Source: Parvularcula sp. LCG005 (GTDB taxonomy: Bacteria > Pseudomonadota > Alphaproteobacteria > Caulobacterales > Parvularculaceae). Taken from it: 64,000 nt of DNA. Shown piece by piece: positions 46,324 to 56,089 of this stretch. A program made the position numbers and the translations under genes. Under the pieces are notes generated by a model. It was given only the letters and a program-made list of their open reading frames with translations. It was not told the origin of the DNA and did not search any database. Within the stretch, counting starts at the first letter, position 1, and each line of letters begins with the position of its first letter. The stretch spans positions 124,001 through 188,000 of the forward strand of contig NZ_CP136758.1 of the NCBI RefSeq assembly GCF_032930845.1, in the 5' to 3' direction.

Positions 46324-46654
46324 TCATGGAGCAGGTCTTGATCGCCCCGAAAAACTGCGTGGCACCCTTACGGCTCAGCTTTTCGTCCGCAATGGCCTTG
46401 TCGAGGGCCTCTTTGAAGTCGGTGTCGTTGCGATAGGACTTCATCAGCTTGGCCATGGTCAGCTTGTCTTTCTTGTCAGCTGACTCCACACCGCCGCTCA
46501 TGCAGCTGCAGAAGGATTTGCGCTCGGCCTTCGTGAAGTCGTCATTGGACTTGGCCATGGACAGACAGCCTTTCTCGACTTTTGAGTCGGGGTTCCCGCC
46601 GCAGGCGGTGAGGAGCAGGGCCGTGGCCGACACGGCGAAAAGGGAGCGCAACAT
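46310..46654 (-). CDS. Small lipoprotein of unknown function
   Basis: 114 residues with GAGAGGA seven bases before the ATG. The lipobox is LTAC. The mature part is about 95 residues, helical and Lys/Asp-rich, with cysteines in EKGCLSMA, FCSCMSGG and KTCSMN. I do not recognise the family. It is the first gene of the unit that continues into the YiiX-like gene, hslV and hslU. Confidence 0.72.
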   Translation of the reverse strand: MLRSLFAVSATALLLTACGGNPDSKVEKGCLSMAKSNDDFTKAERKSFCSCMSGGVESADKKDKLTMAKLMKSYRNDTDFKEALDKAIADEKLSRKGATQFFGAIKTCSMNAAL

Positions 46655-46844
46655 TCGTCATTCCTCTCAGAGCAGGCGTCATTTGGCCCAGTATGGGCGA
46701 CGCCGGTGGGCATGGTCCACCGTGCCCATGCAAATCAGGCTCAAATTCAATGCTTTTGTAGTGTTTCAATCTTTTGGCGCTAACCCGGTCCTGCGGCACA
46801 ATCTCTTCTTTGCGCGGCCGCCCCTGGTCGGCTAGGAGCCCTGT

Positions 46845-47468
46845 ATGCCTCTAGATCAAAACATCGCGACCGGCGCTCGTACGGCGACACGCACCCGCAA
46901 AACCAAAGAAACCGATATCACCGTCACCCTTAATGTGGACGGGACCGGCCAGGCTGATGTCCAGACGGGTATCGGCTTTCTCGATCACATGCTGGAAGGT
47001 TTTGCGAAGCACAGCCTGATGGACCTGCATGTCCGGGCCAAGGGCGACCTGCATATTGACGGTCACCATACGACCGAAGATGTCGGCATCGTGATGGGTC
47101 TCGCCTTTGCCGAGGCTATCGGTGATGCGGGCGGCATCGTCCGGTTCGGACACGCCTATATTCCGATGGATGAGACCCTCAGCCGGGCATCGGTGGATGT
47201 CTCCATGCGGCCCTATCTGATCTGGAAAGTGCACTTCACCCGCGACAAGCTGGGTGAGGTGGACACGGAACTGTTCAAGGAATGGTTCCACGCCTTTGCC
47301 ATGAATGGCGGCCTGACCCTGCATGTGGAGAATATCTACGGCGAGAATAATCACCATATTGTCGAAAGCTGCTTCAAGGCGTTGGCCCGGTCGCTGAAAA
47401 TGGCGGTGGCCATTGATCCGCGCCTCGGCGGGGCAAGTCCCTCAACAAAGGGCAGTCTTGGGAGCTGA
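46845..47468 (+). CDS. hisB: Imidazoleglycerol-phosphate dehydratase
   Basis: 207 residues, preceded by TAGGAG. It catalyses the sixth step of histidine synthesis, dehydrating imidazole glycerol phosphate. The metal-binding histidines are in [26 protein letters not shown] and NNHHIVES. It is the monofunctional form without a phosphatase domain. It opens the his gene cluster on +, and a second gene starts 4 bp later. Confidence 0.97.
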   Translation: MPLDQNIATGARTATRTRKTKETDITVTLNVDGTGQADVQTGIGFLDHMLEGFAKHSLMDLHVRAKGDLHIDGHHTTEDVGIVMGLAFAEAIGDAGGIVRFGHAYIPMDETLSRASVDVSMRPYLIWKVHFTRDKLGEVDTELFKEWFHAFAMNGGLTLHVENIYGENNHHIVESCFKALARSLKMAVAIDPRLGGASPSTKGSLGS

Positions 47469-47472
47469 GCCC

Positions 47473-48078
47473 ATGATGCGGTCTGGTTTTGCCGTGTTGG
47501 TGGCGATCCTTTGCGCGTTGGCGCTCGTCACTGATCGCGCCGGTGTTCCGGCTGCCAAGATCGTTGATGTCGACCGGGACAGTCTCATGCCGGTCATTCG
47601 CCACCGCGATGAGATCGGGACAGATATTATCACTCGGCCCATCGGCCCGGCGCTCGTGGCTGTCCTGACCACATCCGTCGGCGAAGCCGAGACCTATCTG
47701 AACGAGCCGTCTTTGAGCGCGGAAGGCCTGTCGGCGGATGAGGCCTATGAGATCGCCGCCGCGAATTTTCGCGAATACATTGAGGGGAAGCTCAAGCTCA
47801 TAGACGAGGCGGGGTTTGGCACCGTGACGCTGGACGGCCGGCGCGAGACCTCGCTTCTGGTGCTTGACGATTTTTGGGAGGGGCTGGCCGTCTCGACCGG
47901 AGCTTCGCCGATCATCGTTGCCCCGGCGCGGGAGATCCTGTTTGTCAGCAACGCGGCAAGCCCGATGGCGGTGGATGAGATCAAGGCTATTGGCCGATCT
48001 GCCCATGCCGCGGCGCAACAGCCGCTCAGCCCGGATGCGCTGATCTGGCGGGATGGTCAGTGGCACGCGTCTCCCTGA
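47473..48078 (+). CDS. DUF1444-like (YtpQ) protein with N-terminal membrane segment
   Basis: 201 residues from ATG 47473, with GGGAG upstream. The N-terminal hydrophobic stretch (about 5-22) suggests export or anchoring. The central and C-terminal parts, with RRETSLLVLDDFWEG and PIIVAPAREILFVSNA, resemble the DUF1444 family of unknown function. The match is by pattern and only moderate. It starts 4 bp after hisB and is likely co-transcribed, but nothing ties it to histidine synthesis. Confidence 0.6.
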   Translation: MMRSGFAVLVAILCALALVTDRAGVPAAKIVDVDRDSLMPVIRHRDEIGTDIITRPIGPALVAVLTTSVGEAETYLNEPSLSAEGLSADEAYEIAAANFREYIEGKLKLIDEAGFGTVTLDGRRETSLLVLDDFWEGLAVSTGASPIIVAPAREILFVSNAASPMAVDEIKAIGRSAHAAAQQPLSPDALIWRDGQWHASP

Positions 48079-48164
48079 CTTGAAATCGCAAAGGGGCTGT
48101 TTGCCGCACTCGCCGGGCCAGCCCTTGGCGTCTAGGTTCCTTTGAAACAAGAGAGGCGACCAGC

Positions 48165-49052
48165 ATGACCGACCGTCAAACACCTGACCTGCCCCAGGGC
48201 GCATACGATCTTTACGACCAGTATTGCCACGGCGATATTTCGCGGCGCGTTTTTTTCGACAAGGTGCAGCGCTATGCGGTGGGCGGTCTGACCGTGGCCG
48301 CGCTGATGTCTGGCCTGCTGCCCAATTATGCGCTGGCCCAACAGGTCGCTGCCGATGATCCGCGCATCGAGACGAAAACCCTGACCTATCAATCGCCAAA
48401 CGGGGCAGGGGAGATGGCAGGTCTGCTGGCGCGCCCGGCGGGTGAGGGCACACATCCGGGTGTCCTGGTCATCCATGAGAATCGCGGTCTTAATCCGTAT
48501 ATTGAGGATGTGGCCCGGCGCCTTGCGACGGCTGGCTATGTGGCTTTTGCCCCTGACGCGCTTTATCCGCTCGGCGGCTATCCGGGCAATGATGATGATG
48601 GCCGGTCGATGCAGCAGCAGCGCTCGCGCGATGAAATGCTGGAAGACTTCATCGCGGGTGCAAAGACGCTGGCGGAGCACCCCGCCTGCAACGGGTCGAT
48701 CGGTGCGGTCGGGTTCTGCTTTGGTGGGTCCATGACCAACATGCTCGCCGTTCGCATGCCAGAGCTGAAAGCGGCCGTTCCTTTTTATGGCGGCTGGCCG
48801 ACGGCCGAGGAGGCGGCGATGGTGGAGGCGCCTTTGATGATCCAGCTGGCCGGTCTTGATGATCGTGTGAATAGTGGCTGGCCAGACTATGAAAAGGCGC
48901 TGCTGGCCGCCAACAAGCAATACTCCGTTCACGTCTATGAAGGTGTGAACCACGGCTTCCACAACGACACCACAAGTCGCTACGACGAGGCGGCAGCGAA
49001 GCTGGCCTGGACGCGGACGCTGGCCTTTTTCAACCTCTATCTCGGCGCCTGA
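48165..49052 (+). CDS. Dienelactone hydrolase family protein, probably exported
   Basis: 295 residues. An N-terminal segment ISRRVFFDKVQRYAVGG with a following hydrophobic stretch looks like a Tat-type signal, ending near LAQQ. The alpha/beta hydrolase has nucleophile Cys185 in GFCFGGS, Asp233 in LDDRVN and His263 in NHGFHN, the dienelactone hydrolase triad. The Cys nucleophile is typical of the family. The substrate is unknown. It lies in the middle of the his cluster. Confidence 0.88.
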   Translation: MTDRQTPDLPQGAYDLYDQYCHGDISRRVFFDKVQRYAVGGLTVAALMSGLLPNYALAQQVAADDPRIETKTLTYQSPNGAGEMAGLLARPAGEGTHPGVLVIHENRGLNPYIEDVARRLATAGYVAFAPDALYPLGGYPGNDDDGRSMQQQRSRDEMLEDFIAGAKTLAEHPACNGSIGAVGFCFGGSMTNMLAVRMPELKAAVPFYGGWPTAEEAAMVEAPLMIQLAGLDDRVNSGWPDYEKALLAANKQYSVHVYEGVNHGFHNDTTSRYDEAAAKLAWTRTLAFFNLYLGA

Positions 49053-49118
49053 GGGCCGGGGCTTTCCCTTCGCTCAGCAACTCGCTAACGACCCGCCATC
49101 TTCAAAAGGTGATGGGTC

Positions 49119-50279
49119 GTGCTGCAGAAAATTGTGACGGCGCCAAACGGTGCACGCGCCTTCTTCCTGATGGCGGGTAGCTTCTACGGTACCTGGATTT
49201 CGCGAATTCCAGCGTTCGAGGATCGCTTCGAGGTGCCCCATGATGTGCTTGGCACACTGTTTCTCCTCATGGCGATCGGCGCTTTCGTCTCCTTTCCGAT
49301 CGCTGGCTGGCTGTCGGACAAATACGGTCCTCGCCGAATGACCCGACTAGGCTCCCTCGCGGCAGCACCATTCCTCGTCAGCATTGCATTTGCCCCCACC
49401 GTCTGGACCTTTGGTCTCGCGCTGTTCCTCTACGGTTTCGGCAGCGGGATCATGGTTATCTCCATGAACGGATGGGGCACCGCGGTGGCCAAGGCGTCCC
49501 CTCGGCCGATCATGTCGGGGATCCACGCCATGTTCTCGATCGGCGCGGCGGGCGCGACGGCCATTGGCGCCGTCGCTGCCCACTACGGCCTGTCTCCTGC
49601 GCTTCACTATCTTGCCTTTGTGCTGGTCATCATGCCCCTCGCCCATGCCGTCGCCACCGCACCGTGGACGGATCGGGTCAAGGCCGTCGATACGCCGAAG
49701 GTGCCTCTGCGTCTGCCCAAAAAGGCGCTCGTCCTTGTGGCTGCCATCACGGCCTGCTCTGCGATCGGAGAGGGCGCCATGGCCGATTGGGGCGCGCTGC
49801 TGGCCATTGAAACCGTTGGCGTTGGCGAGGGCGCAGCGGCGTTCGGCTACAGCCTTTTTGCCGCCGCCATGGTCGTTGGCCGTCTGGGCGGAGATCCCTT
49901 CGTCCACCGGGTGGGCGAGGTCATGACGACCCGTATCAGTGGCCTGCTCGCAGCCATTGGCGTCCTGATCGCGGTGACGTCCGGCCATATCTATGTGACC
50001 TATCTGGCCTACGGGATCATGGGGCTGGGTTATGCCAATCTGGTGCCCCTCGCGATTTCCCGCGCCGCCGATGAGGATCCTGAGAACCCCGGTGCCTCCA
50101 TCGCCACAGTGTCCAGCATGGGCCATGGCGGCATGCTGCTCGGGCCGGTGCTGATCGGTTTTGTGTCCGAGGCGACATCCCTGCGAACCGGTTTCGGCCT
50201 TCTTGGCGTCATCGCGCTGGGCGCCATCCTCATCGCAGGCGTGATGCGAAGGCCACAGGCTCACCCCCAGGCTGCGTGA
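49119..50279 (+). CDS. MFS transporter, YbjJ-like
   Basis: 386 residues from a GTG preceded by AAAGGTGA. Twelve membrane helices. The loop 2-3 motif WLSDKYGPRRMTRLG and a long loop between helices 6 and 7 are visible. The layout matches the bacterial YbjJ-type MFS group, whose substrates are mostly unknown. It sits inside the his cluster between the dienelactone hydrolase gene and hisH. Confidence 0.9.
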   Translation: MLQKIVTAPNGARAFFLMAGSFYGTWISRIPAFEDRFEVPHDVLGTLFLLMAIGAFVSFPIAGWLSDKYGPRRMTRLGSLAAAPFLVSIAFAPTVWTFGLALFLYGFGSGIMVISMNGWGTAVAKASPRPIMSGIHAMFSIGAAGATAIGAVAAHYGLSPALHYLAFVLVIMPLAHAVATAPWTDRVKAVDTPKVPLRLPKKALVLVAAITACSAIGEGAMADWGALLAIETVGVGEGAAAFGYSLFAAAMVVGRLGGDPFVHRVGEVMTTRISGLLAAIGVLIAVTSGHIYVTYLAYGIMGLGYANLVPLAISRAADEDPENPGASIATVSSMGHGGMLLGPVLIGFVSEATSLRTGFGLLGVIALGAILIAGVMRRPQAHPQAA

Positions 50280-50318
50280 GGGATTGCAGGGGCCGGGCGG
50301 ACCGACTAACCGCCTCCC

Positions 50319-50948
50319 ATGACCCAAAGCGTATGTTTGATCGACTATGGCTCCGGCAATCTGCACTCGGCGCACAAGGCACTGGTGAAAGCAGCCCATG
50401 ACCATGACATCCATGCGGAGGTGCATGTCACTGCCGACCCGGCATTGATCACGGCCGCGGATCGCATCGTCCTGCCCGGCGTCGGGGCGTTTGGCGCCTG
50501 CATGGAAATGCTGGAGGCGCGGCCGGGATTGCGCGAGGCGTTGGAAGAAGCCGTTCAGGGCGCAGGCCGCCCTTTTCTGGGTATCTGTGTCGGGATGCAG
50601 CTGCTTGCCCGCACCGGGCTCGAGCATGGGGAGACGGCCGGCCTTGGATGGATCAACGGCCAGGTGCGTGCCCTCACTGCGCCCGGTCTGAAGATCCCGC
50701 ATATGGGCTGGAATACCGTCCAGGGTCGCGGGCATGCCATTCTGCCCGAAGACGCCGATGCCTATTTCGTCCACTCCTATTGTTTTGATGCGGACGATCC
50801 GGCCTCGGTTCAGGCGACGTGCGGCCATGGCGAGGACTTTGCTGCGATGATCGGTCGGGATAACATTGTCGGCGTGCAATTCCACCCGGAAAAGAGCCAG
50901 GCCTACGGCCTGACACTGCTCGCCAATTTTATGAAATGGAGGCCTTGA
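50319..50948 (+). CDS. hisH: Imidazole glycerol phosphate synthase subunit HisH
   Basis: 209 residues. It is the glutaminase that passes ammonia to HisF. The triad is Cys90 in GICVGMQLL with His and Glu in QFHPEKS. DYGSGNLHSA is the N-terminal family segment. hisA starts 3 bp after its stop. Confidence 0.97.
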   Translation: MTQSVCLIDYGSGNLHSAHKALVKAAHDHDIHAEVHVTADPALITAADRIVLPGVGAFGACMEMLEARPGLREALEEAVQGAGRPFLGICVGMQLLARTGLEHGETAGLGWINGQVRALTAPGLKIPHMGWNTVQGRGHAILPEDADAYFVHSYCFDADDPASVQATCGHGEDFAAMIGRDNIVGVQFHPEKSQAYGLTLLANFMKWRP

Positions 50949-50951
50949 GCC

Positions 50952-51683
50952 ATGAGTTTTGCCCTTTGGCCCGCCATTGACCTGAAGGGCGGCAAATGTG
51001 TCCGCCTGCTGCATGGGGATATGGAGCAATCCACCACGTATGCTGATAATCCTGCGGCACAGGCGTGGAAGTTCCGGGATGTGGGTTTTGGCCACCTTCA
51101 TGTCGTGGATCTCGACGGTGCCTTTGCTGGTAAGCCTGAGAATGCTGACGCGGTTGAGGCCATTCTCTATGAGACCGACGCCAAAGTGCAGCTGGGCGGC
51201 GGTATTCGCGATCTGGCCACCGTGGAACGCTGGCTGTCCCTGGGGGTGACCCGGGTCATTCTGGGCACAGCGGCCGTGAAGGATCCTGATTTTGTGCATG
51301 CAGCGCTGAAATCCTTCCCAGGGCGGATTGTCCTGGGTATCGATGCCAAGGACGGTTTCGTGGCGACGGATGGCTGGGGGGAGAAGTCCACTCTCGCGGC
51401 CAAGGATGTGATCGCCCGATATGATCGCGATGCCATTGCTGCGATCGTGTACACGGATATTTCCCGAGATGGTGCGCTGACCGGCGCCAACGTCTCCGCA
51501 ACGCAGGAATTGGCTAGCGCGGTCGGTATTCCTGTCCTCGCCTCCGGGGGTGTGGCGGCGCTTCTTGATCTCGAGCTTTTGGCGCAACATCAGAGCGAGG
51601 GTGTCTGCGGCGCCATTCTGGGGCGGTCGCTTTATGAGGGGACGATCAACCCGCTTGAAGCACTGGCGCTGGAAAGATCATGA
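50952..51683 (+). CDS. hisA: Phosphoribosylformimino-5-aminoimidazole carboxamide ribotide isomerase
   Basis: 243 residues. It carries out the Amadori isomerisation before the HisHF step. The (beta/alpha)8 barrel has the two catalytic Asp in [13 protein letters not shown] and LGIDAKDG, and the phosphate-binding [12 protein letters not shown] and ILGRSLYEG segments. Its stop overlaps hisF (ATGA). Confidence 0.97.
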   Translation: MSFALWPAIDLKGGKCVRLLHGDMEQSTTYADNPAAQAWKFRDVGFGHLHVVDLDGAFAGKPENADAVEAILYETDAKVQLGGGIRDLATVERWLSLGVTRVILGTAAVKDPDFVHAALKSFPGRIVLGIDAKDGFVATDGWGEKSTLAAKDVIARYDRDAIAAIVYTDISRDGALTGANVSATQELASAVGIPVLASGGVAALLDLELLAQHQSEGVCGAILGRSLYEGTINPLEALALERS

Positions 51684-52444
51684 CACTGAAGGTTCGTCTC
51701 ATTCCCTGTCTTGATGTGAAGGATGGTCGCGTCGTCAAAGGCGTGAACTTTGTGGGCCTGCGTGATGCCGGTGATCCGGTGGACGCAGCGCGCGCCTATT
51801 CGGAAGCGGGCGCCGACGAGATCTGCTTTCTCGATATCACCGCCAGCCACGAAGGGCGGGGGACGCTTCTCGACATGGTGACCCGTACGGCAGAGCAGGC
51901 CTTCTGTCCCCTCACCGTGGGCGGTGGTGTGCGGAGCGTTGAGAATGTGCACGCGCTGTTGCATGCGGGCGCGGACAAGGTGGCGATCAATTCCGCCGCG
52001 GTCCGTGATCGGTCGCTGATCGACCGGGCCTCCCGCGCGGCCGGAAATCAGTGCGTTGTGGTCGCGATTGACGCCAAGTCAGTCGGTGATGATCGCTGGG
52101 AAATCTTCACCCATGGCGGGCGTGAGCCCACGGGCATCGACGCCATCGAATATGCGCAGGACGCGGCGCGTCGCGGAGCGGGGGAAATCCTGCTGACGTC
52201 CATGGATCGCGATGGGGTGAAGGGCGGCTATGACTTAGCCCTGACCCGCGCGATTGCCGATGCGGTATCGATCCCTGTGGTCGCCTCGGGTGGTGTGGGT
52301 AATCTGCAGCATCTGGTGGACGGCGTGACGGAAGGTCATGCCTCTGCGGTGCTGGCCGCCAGTATCTTTCATTTCGGCGATCACTCGATTGCTGAGGCCA
52401 AGGGCTATATGGCGGAACGCGGCCTGCCGATGAGGATGAGCTGA
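51680..52444 (+). CDS. hisF: Imidazole glycerol phosphate synthase subunit HisF
   Basis: 254 residues. It is the cyclase that forms imidazole glycerol phosphate and AICAR. The barrel starts [18 protein letters not shown] with catalytic Asp, and the second Asp is in [20 protein letters not shown] and [11 protein letters not shown] are phosphate-binding ends. The start overlaps hisA by ATGA, and hisE follows after one base. Confidence 0.98.
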   Translation: MTLKVRLIPCLDVKDGRVVKGVNFVGLRDAGDPVDAARAYSEAGADEICFLDITASHEGRGTLLDMVTRTAEQAFCPLTVGGGVRSVENVHALLHAGADKVAINSAAVRDRSLIDRASRAAGNQCVVVAIDAKSVGDDRWEIFTHGGREPTGIDAIEYAQDAARRGAGEILLTSMDRDGVKGGYDLALTRAIADAVSIPVVASGGVGNLQHLVDGVTEGHASAVLAASIFHFGDHSIAEAKGYMAERGLPMRMS

Positions 52445-52445
52445 T

Positions 52446-52772
52446 ATGTCTGAGATCGGATCTGTACTGGATCGCCTGATGGCAACCGTTCTAAGCCGAA
52501 AGGGCGCTGATCCGTCCACGTCCTATACGGCCAGTCTCCTATCCAAAGGCCCGGCCCGCTGTGCCAAGAAGTTCGGGGAAGAGGCGGTCGAGGCCGCCCT
52601 TGCAGGCGCACTTGGCGACAAGGATGAGCTGGCAGCGGAAAGCGCCGACGTGCTCTATCACCTTGCCGTCCTGCTCGCCGCCAACGATGTCACTTTGGAT
52701 GATGTCGCAGCCAAGTTGGCCGAACGTGAAGGCACGTCCGGCCATGAAGAAAAGGCGTCGCGGACCTCTTAG
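52446..52772 (+). CDS. hisE: Phosphoribosyl-ATP pyrophosphatase
   Basis: 108 residues. It hydrolyses phosphoribosyl-ATP to phosphoribosyl-AMP, the second step of histidine synthesis. KFGEEAVEAALAGALGD followed by ESADVLYHLAVLL holds the Glu/Asp metal site. It is monofunctional, not fused to HisI. Its stop shares TTAG with the converging adenosine kinase stop. Confidence 0.95.
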   Translation: MSEIGSVLDRLMATVLSRKGADPSTSYTASLLSKGPARCAKKFGEEAVEAALAGALGDKDELAAESADVLYHLAVLLAANDVTLDDVAAKLAEREGTSGHEEKASRTS

Positions 52773-53788
52773 AGAAGTCCGTGCTTCTTCGCGAGGTCGA
52801 GAAGGCTGATCTGTGGGCGCGGGCCCATGTGGGAGATGACTTCCGAGGCCGAGAGCGAGCCCAGACGCGCGCATTGGTCCAGCGGCATGTCCCGGACAAA
52901 GCCATACAGGAACCCGCCGGCATAGGCGTCGCCCGCCCCGGTGGTATCGACCAGCTGCGGCGGCGTATAGGCTTCCACATCCTCCGGCGCGTGGTCAGGA
53001 CCGAACACCATTGATCCGCGTTCGGACTTCGTGACCGCGCCGAAGGGGACGATCTCGCTCATTTCCTTGGCCAGGGCCGCCGCATTGTCGTGATTGCCGA
53101 ACAGGGCGTGCGCCTCGTCCTCGTTGGCGAACAGAATGTCGATATGGTCCTTGATGAAGGCGAGGAGAGCGTCGCGATTGCGCTCGACCACGCCCACATC
53201 GGAGAGGGTGAGGGCGGTCTTGCGACCGGCGGCGCGGGCAAACGCGCTGGCCTTGACGAGCGCCTTGTTCGGCAGGTCCTGCTCGAACTGATAGCCCTCG
53301 AAGTACACGACCGCTGCGGTCTGGATGTACGTTTCTTCCACATCGTCAGGGGCAACCATGGCTGCGGCGCCGAGATAGGTGGCCATTGACCGTTCCGCAT
53401 CGGGTGTCACGGCGATCAGGCAACGGCCGGTTGGCATATCACCTTCGATGGAGCGCGTCGTCATCTCGACGCCCGTATCCTTCATCGATGCGCGATAGAC
53501 ATCGCCCAGCTCGTCATCGGCCACCTTGCCGATAAAGCCGGCCTTGCCGCCAAGGCTCGCCAAGCATGCCATCGAATTGCCTGCAGAGCCGCCGGCGATC
53601 TGGTCGGTGGGGTTGAGGGCGGCGGTGATGATTTCGGCCTTGGCCGTGTCGATCAGCACAAAGGCCCCTTTCGGAATGCCGTGCTGCTCAAGAAAGGCTT
53701 CATCCGTGTGGGCAAGTACGTCTACGATTGCGTTCCCGAGGGCGATCACGTCTAATTGGTGCGTCATACCGGTTTTGAGGTTCTCCAT
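52769..53788 (-). CDS. Adenosine kinase / PfkB-family carbohydrate kinase
   Basis: 339 residues from ATG 53788, with GGAG six bases upstream. ATG 53767 is an alternative. The N-terminal IALGNAIVDVLA, GGSAGNSMACLASLGG and the C-terminal VDTTGAGDAYAGGF with catalytic Asp287 are the PfkB signatures. Alphaproteobacterial members with this N-terminus are annotated as adenosine kinase, which makes AMP from adenosine. Ribokinase-like use cannot be fully excluded. The start codon shares CATG with the opposing lipoprotein start. Confidence 0.9.
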   Translation of the reverse strand: MENLKTGMTHQLDVIALGNAIVDVLAHTDEAFLEQHGIPKGAFVLIDTAKAEIITAALNPTDQIAGGSAGNSMACLASLGGKAGFIGKVADDELGDVYRASMKDTGVEMTTRSIEGDMPTGRCLIAVTPDAERSMATYLGAAAMVAPDDVEETYIQTAAVVYFEGYQFEQDLPNKALVKASAFARAAGRKTALTLSDVGVVERNRDALLAFIKDHIDILFANEDEAHALFGNHDNAAALAKEMSEIVPFGAVTKSERGSMVFGPDHAPEDVEAYTPPQLVDTTGAGDAYAGGFLYGFVRDMPLDQCARLGSLSASEVISHMGPRPQISLLDLAKKHGLL

Positions 53789-54221
53789 GTTTGTCTCCGG
53801 CCCTAGCCGCTTTCTTGTCACTCGGGCAATCGTTGCCCTTTGCGCCACCACAGCGCTGGTGGCGTGTCAGACCACACCACCGGCGCCAAGTGAAGCTGCG
53901 GCGCCCGTGGAGGCGGAAGATACCGACCCCATTGCGGCGCTGATCGGCAGTGTGCCGGCCAATCAGAAAGTAGCGGGCCCGAAGGCGGATGCATTTATCG
54001 GCAGCCCCGTGGCTAAGCTTGAAGGCGTTACCGGCGCCCCTGCGCTGGTCCGGCGCGAAGGCCAGAACGAGTTTCGGCGTTATGACCTCGGGTCCTGTCG
54101 CGCCTATGCCGTGGTCGTCCCGGCAGGCGGTACCGTCGTCGGCCTGACCACGGGTCCGGCCGCCACAGACATGAAGACGATGGCGTTTGAGGACTGCACC
54201 GCCCGGGTGCCGGGCGTCTAG
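53787..54221 (+). CDS. Small lipoprotein of unknown function
   Basis: 144 residues from ATG 53787 with GAGG six bases upstream. The signal peptide ends in the lipobox LVAC, then a Pro/Ala/Glu-rich linker. The mature domain of about 90 residues has GSPVAKLEGVTGAPALVRRE, FRRYDLGSCRAYAVV and a late EDCTARV, the two cysteines likely forming a disulfide. I do not recognise the family. It overlaps the adenosine kinase start at one end and the AmpG-like stop at the other. Confidence 0.75.
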   Translation: MFVSGPSRFLVTRAIVALCATTALVACQTTPPAPSEAAAPVEAEDTDPIAALIGSVPANQKVAGPKADAFIGSPVAKLEGVTGAPALVRREGQNEFRRYDLGSCRAYAVVVPAGGTVVGLTTGPAATDMKTMAFEDCTARVPGV

Positions 54222-55993
54222 GTCGTTCGTTCGGCCAGGATCGGTTTGGGCGGTCGTTTTTTGCTCATCGCCATGACAACCAGCACCAGAATGGCGGCCG
54301 GGATCGCGTAGCTGGCGGTCACCAGGAAAAACGTCTCATAGCCCATGGCATCGGCCATCACGCCTGAGAAGCCCGCAAGCAACTTGTTCAGCAGGGCATA
54401 GAGCGACGAGAAAAGCGCATATTGGGTGGCGGCGAAGGCGGGGTCCACGAGGCTCGACAGATAGGCGATAAAGACCGTGGTCACAAACCCGCCCGCCACA
54501 TTGTCCGCACAGATCGCAAGGGTCAGAAAGCCCGGGTCCGTGCCCGCGGCGTGGGCCGCAAAATAGGCATAGAAACCGTTGGTCACGAGGGTCAGGATCG
54601 CACCAACGACCAGCGAGCGCATGACGCCGATCGTGTTCGCGACGATTCCCCCCAGAAAGAGGCCGACGAATGTTGCAGGCACGCCAAAGGCGGACTGGAT
54701 CGCCCCGATGGTCTCGGTGCTATAGCCCAGATCCACATAAAGCGGCCCGGCCATCACGCCCATCGTGAAGTCACTCGTCCGGTAGATCAGTACAAGGATC
54801 AGAATGGGGACGAGGACGACGCCGAACCGGTCCCAGACCTGCAGAAACGGTGTGCCAAAGGTCTCATACATTTTGCCGCGGGGCTGCTCTGCCGTGGGGG
54901 CAGGAGTGCCGGTCCTATTGAAACTGAGGCTCACCAGCCAGCCGAAGGCTCCGATCGCGGCGAGGGATACGGCAACGACCGCAAGCCTGAAGAAGGGGGA
55001 ACTGGCATCCACCGTGGTCAGCTGATCGGCAATTTCACGGGAAAAGACATACGACAAGCCGACAGCGGCCATCGCGCCGCGCAACGCCATACCGCTCCGT
55101 GTGCCGCGCAGGACCAAGCCGCCGAGGATGAAAGTGAGAGCGGCGAGGCCGGCGAGCAGATAGATGAAGGTGTCGCCTTCGGGCACCTTGGTATCGACAT
55201 TTACCCAGCGCAGCGCTCGGGTAATAACGATAAGGGCCGTACCCACCGCGACGGCGTTCCACGGGCCAGCAAAGAGAGGGAGGTTGTCTGTCGGCTTGGC
55301 CGTCTTGCGGCTGGCAGGCTCCGAGATCAGGATGACGAGCGCGGCACAGATCGCCATGGCCAAAGCCATGACCGTGAACGACACGGTCCAGCTATAATTG
55401 CCCGCAATGACCAGTCCAAGCCCTGAGAAAAGCAGCGCGCCGCGATAGCCCAGCGAATACGAGGCGGCCATGTTGGCCTGTGCCTCGGTTGGCGCACTTT
55501 CGATCCGCCAGGCGTCGATCGAGACATCGAGCGTGGCCCCGGCGAAGGCGACGAGACCTGCGCCAAGAAGAACGGGCATCAGACTGTCTGCCGGACTGGC
55601 CGTAGACAGGATCAGCAGGCCAAGAACAGTGCCGCCGATGGACACCATCATCCATGACCGTCTGTGTCCGAACATTCGGCCGATCACGGGAATGACCGTC
55701 TTGTCGATCACTGGGGCCCATATCCATTTGAGCGTATAGGCGAGGCCGATCCAGTAGAAGAAGCCGATCGTTGACCGCTCAATGCCGACTTCACGCAGCC
55801 AGATCGAAGTCTTGGAGTAGAACATGTAGAGCGGCAGGCCCGAGGCGAAGCCAAGCATCAACATGGCCAGCATCTGCGGTCGCAAATAGGTCTTCAGCCA
55901 GGACGGCACCCAGCCCCAGCCGGCTTGGTCGAGATAAGAAGGGGGCCAGGTCGGGCCAGTGGCCACTGGGGCCTTCTCTTCCTGGGTGCTCAT
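54218..55993 (-). CDS. ampG: AmpG-family MFS permease
   Basis: 591 residues with about fourteen hydrophobic helices. MLMLGFASGLPLYMFYS, EVGIERSTIGFFYWIGLAYT and KWIWAPVIDK are characteristic AmpG segments, with LDVSIDAWRIE after helix four. AmpG imports anhydromuropeptides from the periplasm for cell-wall recycling, which would fit the MurU gene at the window start. The protein is longer than E. coli AmpG (491), mainly through a central insert. Substrate is inferred from family. Confidence 0.9.
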   Translation of the reverse strand: MSTQEEKAPVATGPTWPPSYLDQAGWGWVPSWLKTYLRPQMLAMLMLGFASGLPLYMFYSKTSIWLREVGIERSTIGFFYWIGLAYTLKWIWAPVIDKTVIPVIGRMFGHRRSWMMVSIGGTVLGLLILSTASPADSLMPVLLGAGLVAFAGATLDVSIDAWRIESAPTEAQANMAASYSLGYRGALLFSGLGLVIAGNYSWTVSFTVMALAMAICAALVILISEPASRKTAKPTDNLPLFAGPWNAVAVGTALIVITRALRWVNVDTKVPEGDTFIYLLAGLAALTFILGGLVLRGTRSGMALRGAMAAVGLSYVFSREIADQLTTVDASSPFFRLAVVAVSLAAIGAFGWLVSLSFNRTGTPAPTAEQPRGKMYETFGTPFLQVWDRFGVVLVPILILVLIYRTSDFTMGVMAGPLYVDLGYSTETIGAIQSAFGVPATFVGLFLGGIVANTIGVMRSLVVGAILTLVTNGFYAYFAAHAAGTDPGFLTLAICADNVAGGFVTTVFIAYLSSLVDPAFAATQYALFSSLYALLNKLLAGFSGVMADAMGYETFFLVTASYAIPAAILVLVVMAMSKKRPPKPILAERTT

Positions 55994-56089
55994 GGGATTC
56001 TCCTGCCGTCCGACGCTAGTCTAGCCCGTTCGGCCCCGGCAATGGTTAACGGTGTTGCTTGCGATAATGAAAACCGCGCCAAACAGCAA

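Noticed and set aside
46707-46728. TGGGCA-N10-TGCCCA inverted repeat upstream of hisB
   Set aside because: Six-base arms in GC-rich DNA with no nearby promoter boxes; too weak to call a site.
46728-46835. Possible histidine leader peptide before hisB
   Set aside because: The 35-codon frame has only one His codon and no alternating hairpins followed by a T run, so attenuation is not supported.
49347-51590. Long open frame on minus opposite the MFS transporter, hisH and hisA
   Set aside because: It spans three well-supported genes on +, and its Arg/Gly/His-rich product is typical of antisense frames in GC-rich DNA.
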